Below, in pieces: positions 61,501 through 64,000 of a stretch of DNA of 64,000 nt. Under the pieces are notes generated by a model that was not told where the DNA came from, did no database searches, and saw only the letters and a list, made by a program, of their open reading frames with translations. Numbering within the stretch: position 1 is the first letter of the stretch; every line of letters starts with the position of its first letter. This DNA comes from Myxocyprinus asiaticus (lineage: Eukaryota > Chordata > Actinopteri > Cypriniformes > Catostomidae), in NCBI RefSeq assembly GCF_019703515.2, contig NC_059379.1:25236380-25300379 (forward strand). Reading direction: 5' to 3'. A program made the position numbers and the translations under genes.

Positions 61501-63062
61501 AAGTCAAATTAAAATTTTAGAAGAATACTTCAGCTGTGTAGGTCATCACAATGCATGTGAATGGTGACCAGAATTCAGAAGGTCCAAAAAGTACATAAAG
61601 GCAGCAAAAAATTAATCCATATGACTCCAGTGGTTAAAATCATGTCTTCAGAAGCAATATGGTAGGTATGGGTGAGAAACAGATCACTATTTAAGTCATT
61701 TCTACTGTAATTCTACACTTTCACTTTCACTTCCACATTCAGCCACGTACTATTTGGGCTGGTCAAAGGTGGAGATTTTTAGTAAAAAAGGATTTAAATA
61801 TCTATCTGTTTCTTACCCACACCTATCATATTGCTTCTGAAGACATGGATTAAACCACTGGAGTCTTATGGATTCATTTTTTGCTGCCTTTTGGACCTTC
61901 TGAGTTCTGGTCACCCTTCACTTTCATTGTATGGACCTACAGAGCTCAGATATTCTTCTAAAAATCTTCGTTTGTGTTCTGCATAAGAAAGAAAGTCATA
62001 CACATCTGGGATGGCATGTGGGTGAGTAATTTATGCAAGAATTTTCATTTTTGGGTGAACTATCCCTTTAACACAATGGCCCTGAGAAATTTAACAAAAT
62101 TAAATATATTTAAATTATATCAGTTAAAACAATGCAACATTGGCAGCCCTAAAAAAAAAAAAATGTTTTAAAATATACTGAAAAACTTAATATAAACTTC
62201 AACTACAAAACACTGGAAAAACTTAAACTGGTAACACTTTACAATAAAGTTGCATTTATTAAGATTAGTTAACTACATTAAGTAACAAGAACTAACAATA
62301 AACAATGCTTTTTCAGCACTTATTAATCTTGGTTATTGTTAATTTCAACATCTACTAATACATTTTTAAAATAAAAAGTTGTATATGTTAACATTTGTAA
62401 ATGCATTGTAAATGCAACTCAAATGAACAATTGTATCTTTATAAATTAACATTAACCAAGATTAATAAATACTGTAAAATATATTGTTAATTGTTGTTTC
62501 GTGATACCTAATGCATATACTAATGTTAACATCTACAACCTTATTGTAAAGTGCTACCTTAAAACTAACATAGAGTGAACAAAAACTAAAATTGTTTTAA
62601 ACTGTTCATTTAAAATAAAATAGAAACTAAATTAAATTTATTCAAAACTAAATAAACCTGGCAGACACTTGCTCTCCATTTAAAGAAAAAAATGCTAGAA
62701 GGACAACTTTAATTCATTATCCTGATGGAAAAGAGAAGAATAACTTTATCAGTACCAAATAACGGTAAGGATTTGTCATGTCTGATTTGATTATGACCTG
62801 GGTTGATAAACTGGGACTCAAGAGTACAACTGACTTTGATTAGTTGTGCTGCTGAAGGATATTGGTCAAGTTTCTCTTTCTGGGTCATGTTGCTGACTCT
62901 GCCCTGCAGGGTGTGAATACCACGGGCCCAGCACTGCGCTTCCTCTTTAGTGGCACATTGGAGATCCAAGCTCTTCCTCCCTCCCTTGAATACAGTGGTG
63001 AGACTTTCTCAACATCTCGGATTGACAGCCCTCCTGCACACACTCCACTTCTGTCACGGTAA
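40003..63062 (-). CDS. plcd3: phospholipase C delta (plcd3-like), 13 exons visible, 5' end outside the window, two frame disruptions
   Basis: It hydrolyses PIP2 to IP3 and DAG at membranes in a Ca2+-dependent way. Exons in gene order: 62863-63062 (PH end), 59978-60100 (EF-hand, [12 protein letters not shown]), 59345-59570 ([12 protein letters not shown]), 58496-58697 and 58194-58335 (X box: [22 protein letters not shown]), 47279-47431 (LILSLENHC), 46551-46673 (acidic/Ser X-Y linker), 44565-44712, 43873-43989, 41552-41730 (Y box), 40509-40644, 40235-40384, 40003-40130 (C2 to TGA). The catalytic His in SSSHN, the ELD ligands and the second His are present. The first visible intron is AT-AC (60101-62862); the others are GT-AG with matching phase. 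The PH exon changes frame after SEMLRK, and the EF exon after NEEYA. Thus it may be a pseudogene or a copy lacking PH function. PLCD3 is preferred over PLCD1/4 because NMT1 is adjacent and the C2 resembles fish PLCD3. Confidence 0.88.
40663..41255. repeat. diverged palindromic MITE in plcd3 intron
   Basis: The ends gtcattatttactcaccctc and agggtgagtaattaatgata are roughly inverted. The inner arms around gaaagtgaatagtgactcc and its complement are about 300 bp apart. Confidence 0.6.
41946..42381. mobile_element. TTAA MITE (gtgcactcagtaa family), complete
   Basis: It begins TTAAAGGTGCACTCAGTAAC and ends TTACTGAGTGCACCTTTAA. Both ends are TTAA. Diverged copies are near 18,540 and 20,240. Confidence 0.78.
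42722..43646. mobile_element. 925-bp inverted-repeat transposon, TA-flanked
   Basis: The left end GGGTACAATGGGGTTAAAGG and the complement of the right end GGGTACAACGGGGCTAAAGG match closely, with TA outside both. Several internal copies of ggggtaaaagg-type words form a hairpin (42,913-42,939). The 169-codon frame (42895-43404, -) has no recognised domain. Confidence 0.72.
43990..44564. other. plcd3 intron, nothing recognised
   Basis: Short intron between two Y-box exons. Frames at 44190-44468 (-) are unsupported. Confidence 0.4.
45037..45326. mobile_element. TTAA MITE (ggaatgttc family), complete
   Basis: It starts TTAAAGGAATGTTCAGGGTT and ends GAATATTCCTTTAA. It shares cattcacttccattgtaagt with 15980-16470. 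Confidence 0.72.
45594..45705. repeat. 112-bp hairpin repeat
   Basis: gggctgggtttcccaaaagc and the complement gcttttgggaaatgcagccc form arms around an imperfect palindrome. It is non-coding and of hAT-derived foldback type (inference). Confidence 0.6.
46120..46330. repeat. palindromic repeat with CCCTAA-like tract
   Basis: The ends agcactttattttacagtac and tactgtaaaataaagttt are inverted. The middle holds ctaaccctaaacctaac, which resembles telomere repeats but is irregular. Confidence 0.5.
46503..46536. repeat. (AC)n microsatellite
   Basis: About 16 uninterrupted AC units, 15 bp from the donor of the plcd3 linker exon (46551). Confidence 0.9.
48263..48682 (+). repeat. two tandem copies of a second tRNA-like SINE
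   Basis: 48,263-48,490 and 48,500-48,682 share ggtagc...gtgtaaacctcactcccctg and ggcctttagcctcctygtta. GTTCGAATCC in the first copy is a B box; the second has GTTCAAATCC. It is a different family from the SINE at 26292. Confidence 0.65.
50632..50716. repeat. 85-bp perfect-ended foldback
   Basis: The arms tggctgagttcggaat and attccgaactcagcca enclose cataccacccatactac and a loose complement. No gene overlaps it. Confidence 0.65.
51345..54178 (+). mobile_element. gypsy-like LTR retrotransposon remnant, pol deleted
   Basis: An LTR-like AT/TATA-containing segment (about 51,345-51,620) is followed by a short gag-like frame around 51,700-51,880 ([19 protein letters not shown], then [13 protein letters not shown]). 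No protease, reverse transcriptase or integrase is visible. A minisatellite block occupies 52,050-53,990. Near 54,160 a purine run (AAAGAGGGGGG) resembles the polypurine tract before a missing 3' LTR. Family assignment is from memory of fish gypsy elements. Confidence 0.55.
52050..53990 (+). repeat. pyrimidine-rich coding-length minisatellite with higher-order duplication
   Basis: Successive unit types: 15/30-bp units (ctcaaccttggtggtccc, 52,130-52,350), 24-bp units (gagtccccagctgccctgac) and 27-bp units (cagagtcccctgttgccttg). A block of about 610 bp starting at 52,771 is repeated from 53,381. Units divisible by three keep frames open, giving a 388-codon frame at 52760-53926 with 8-9 residue periods ([16 protein letters not shown]). 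I do not regard it as a host gene. Confidence 0.8.
54957..55997 (+). pseudogene. LINE apurinic endonuclease region
   Basis: This 346-codon open frame has the APE-type landmarks CFTETLL, IILGDFN (catalytic Asp/Asn), STLDHCY and GLSDHCLV (catalytic Asp-His). It continues into the linker ([20 protein letters not shown]) that precedes the reverse transcriptase. It lacks the upstream start of the endonuclease; a stop and frame change separate it from the 54536 frame. It would nick target DNA in a live element. Confidence 0.82.
56000..57460 (+). pseudogene. LINE reverse transcriptase, broken
   Basis: Pieces: 56000-56458 ([35 protein letters not shown]), a stop after FLDPL, then [13 protein letters not shown] and [12 protein letters not shown] (first catalytic Asp). 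Another stop follows, then a frame with [20 protein letters not shown]. The catalytic box reads KFTDNTTV where LINEs have F-A-D-D-T, so both the Ala and the second Asp are changed. The C-terminal region from 56914 ([20 protein letters not shown]) is in yet another frame. It cannot be active. Confidence 0.85.
57676..57985 (-). mobile_element. solo LTR, minus strand, TSD cttat
   Basis: Read on the minus strand it begins TGTGGTGGTGGGGGCATGGT and ends CCCAGTTACA. cttat flanks it at 57671-57675 and 57986-57990. AATAAA occurs inside near its end. The start resembles the solo LTR at 38882. Confidence 0.8.
58698..59344. other. plcd3 intron, nothing recognised
   Basis: It contains a short cctaaccctaacc-like stretch near 59,090-59,120 and no repeat ends that I can name. 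Confidence 0.4.
59978..60100 (-). other. plcd3: plcd3 EF-hand exon with apparent frameshift near 59,987
   Basis: The exon reads [16 protein letters not shown]...LNEEYA in frame, then TCTTCAAG/GTGCAC. The family expects ...YA..LFK before KCDKS of the next exon. CTC TTC AAG (LFK) is present but one frame off, and the next exon starts in phase 0. A small deletion, 1 or 7 bases, at about 59,986-59,988 would explain it. Confidence 0.7.
61412..62071. mobile_element. TTAA MITE, complete 660-bp copy
   Basis: It begins TTAAAGGCATAGTTCACCCA and ends GGGTGAACTATCCCTTTAA. The long arms are complementary. It is the best-preserved copy of the family of 1504, 10311, 31147 and 37955. It lies in the AT-AC intron of plcd3. 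Confidence 0.82.
62230..62564. repeat. palindromic MITE (acactttacaataa family)
   Basis: It starts ggtaacactttacaataaag and ends cttattgtaaagtgctacct, with a taacatta-rich centre. It is related to 34960-35173. Confidence 0.7.
62863..63062 (-). other. plcd3: plcd3 PH-domain exon with apparent deletion and frameshift
   Basis: The first part reads [20 protein letters not shown]; the second part, in another frame, reads [20 protein letters not shown] to QKEKLDQ. About nine residues expected between them (PH strand before RCLT.VFKG) are absent, at about 62,985-63,000. The exon ends at the AT-AC donor. Confidence 0.68.
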
Positions 63063-63827
63063 CTGAAAGCAAAGGAAGACAATGAGGTATAGTAAGGCAG
63101 AATGTATTTTTAATCCGACATAACCAGGCTTAGATCAATCAAACATTTTAACTGATGGTTAATTGACACATAACCAACATCAAGATTTTAGGTTCAAATG
63201 TATATCTTTTATAAATATTTATTTATATAGGTTTAAATGGAGTATATAGCATTTCTCACCACAGGACGTCAACTTTCCAAAAGTATTTCATGTCAACTAC
63301 CCTAGTATTGTTAATATTGACAGGCATGCCAAAATAAGGAATCAAATACTGAATGGCAAACACACAGACATCTTTGCTTTTCCAGTCTCTGTGTATAGTT
63401 CAATATACCAAATAAGCCAAAACAGCCTCTAAAATTAGAAAATGCCTGTGCCAGTGTGCAGGAGGTAGACAGCAGTGGCCTAAATCACAGAGCATGACAG
63501 CATGTAAACCGGACTTTGTGATCTTTGAGCTCCAATGGACCACAAGATAAACAGATTCCCTATATTTGTGTTCTGTCAATTGTTAAAACCATTCAGTTTC
63601 CATACAGAATAATTTGTTGAGACTAAACCCAAATGTTAGCTATTTTTAACACTGATTTATAAAGAACAAACCTTACACAGCCTGTTTTAATATATTTCCT
63701 ATGGGTTTGCATATCCTGATTTATCACTGCAATAAAAACAGAAAGCACACTGTAAATAATCTCTCTGTTTATCTCTATATTGTGGTTGAAAGGATGAGGT
63801 ATGACTTGCAACAGAACATCACCTAGC
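63063..63827. other. presumed plcd3 intron, no upstream exon recognised
   Basis: I searched the minus strand for the N-terminal PH strands (basic, Trp-containing) and found no convincing exon. A donor-like GTGAGAAA near 63,255 is not backed by matching protein. The 5' exons are presumably beyond 64,000 or lost. Confidence 0.45.
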
Positions 63828-64000
63828 ATGACTGCGGTATCAAGAAAGTCTCATTGGACCGAAGAAATGGAGGAAATATTAGTGGAACATTGGCAGGAGC
63901 ACCTGTGCCTATTTGATGTTTCCTCTGAACTGTACCACAACCGGGTGGAGAAAGAGAAGAGTTGAAGATAAATTGCCAATTCTCTTGGACACTCAGGTAA
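63828..64000 (+). pseudogene. degenerate MADF/Myb-SANT-like coding piece at the window edge
   Basis: From ATG 63828 the frame reads MTAVSRKSHWTEEMEEILVE, then HWQEHLCLFDVSSELYHNRV. It then meets TGA (63963) and TAA (63969), after which IANSLGHS continues in the same frame. The pattern (acidic helix, LFD, LYHN, expected W-x-x-IA) fits a MADF DNA-binding domain. The first stop falls where the conserved Trp is expected. It ends at CTCAG/GTAA, a possible donor at the window end. It may be a transposon-derived or duplicated gene relic; the parent is unknown. Confidence 0.5.

Larger units (their letters stand above)
60101..62862 (-). other. plcd3: U12-type AT-AC intron of plcd3
   Basis: The 5' splice site is exactly ATATCCTT after CTTGACCA. 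The 3' end is CCCCTCTCAC before ATGGATCC. A branch-like TCTCTTGAC lies 10 bases before the 3' end (7 of 9 to TTCCTTRAC). No GT or AG is available at either junction. Joining gives KLDQ-WIHTYL, the expected PLC delta sequence. Part of the intron is filled by a MITE (61412-62071). Confidence 0.85.

Overview
The window is eukaryotic nuclear DNA from a teleost fish, most likely a cyprinid. The evidence is spliced genes with GT-AG introns, a very dense load of fish-type DNA transposons (hAT, Tc1/mariner, TTAA-flanked MITEs), tRNA-derived SINEs, a LINE and gypsy-like LTRs, and a gene neighbourhood (CFAP97D1, NMT1, PLCD3) that in human lies on 17q21.31. There is no prokaryotic, viral or CRISPR content.

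Layout. Positions 1-22,500 are intergenic and repeat-dominated, with no gene I can support. The most informative repeats there are hAT elements with recognisable target-site duplications (TSDs), one nested inside the BED zinc-finger exon of another. From 22,536 to 23,849 (+) there is a compact five-exon gene for a CFAP97D1-like ciliary protein. Tail to tail with it, 24,210-36,396 (-) is a 12-exon N-myristoyltransferase (nmt1-like). Its last-but-one intron is swollen by two adjacent hAT elements, one of which holds a further hAT, a SINE and three Tc1-type elements. Positions 36,400-40,000 are intergenic and contain a Tc1 remnant interrupted by a SINE and a solo LTR. From 40,003 to 63,062 (-) lie thirteen exons of a phospholipase C delta gene (plcd3-like): end of PH domain, EF-hands, X, Y and C2. 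Its 5' end is outside the window. Its 10.8-kb intron holds a gypsy-like remnant with a pyrimidine-rich minisatellite and a near full-length but dead LINE. The extreme right edge carries a degenerate MADF-type coding piece (+).

Biology. The three genes are functionally unrelated: a ciliary/flagellar protein, co-translational N-myristoylation, and PIP2 hydrolysis. They look like one conserved syntenic block. The nmt copy has an open frame in every exon but has lost several substrate-pocket and signature residues. The plcd copy has two frame disruptions (PH domain and first EF-hand). Together this suggests the less constrained copy of a duplicated block, possibly from the teleost or a later cyprinid genome duplication. 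The plcd gene also has a clear U12-type AT-AC intron.

I found no convincing undescribed biological system. The best leads are the AT-AC intron, the differential decay of nmt and plcd, and the nested transposon stratigraphy. All exon boundaries were read by eye from splice sites, phase and remembered family sequences; no alignment or RNA evidence was available.
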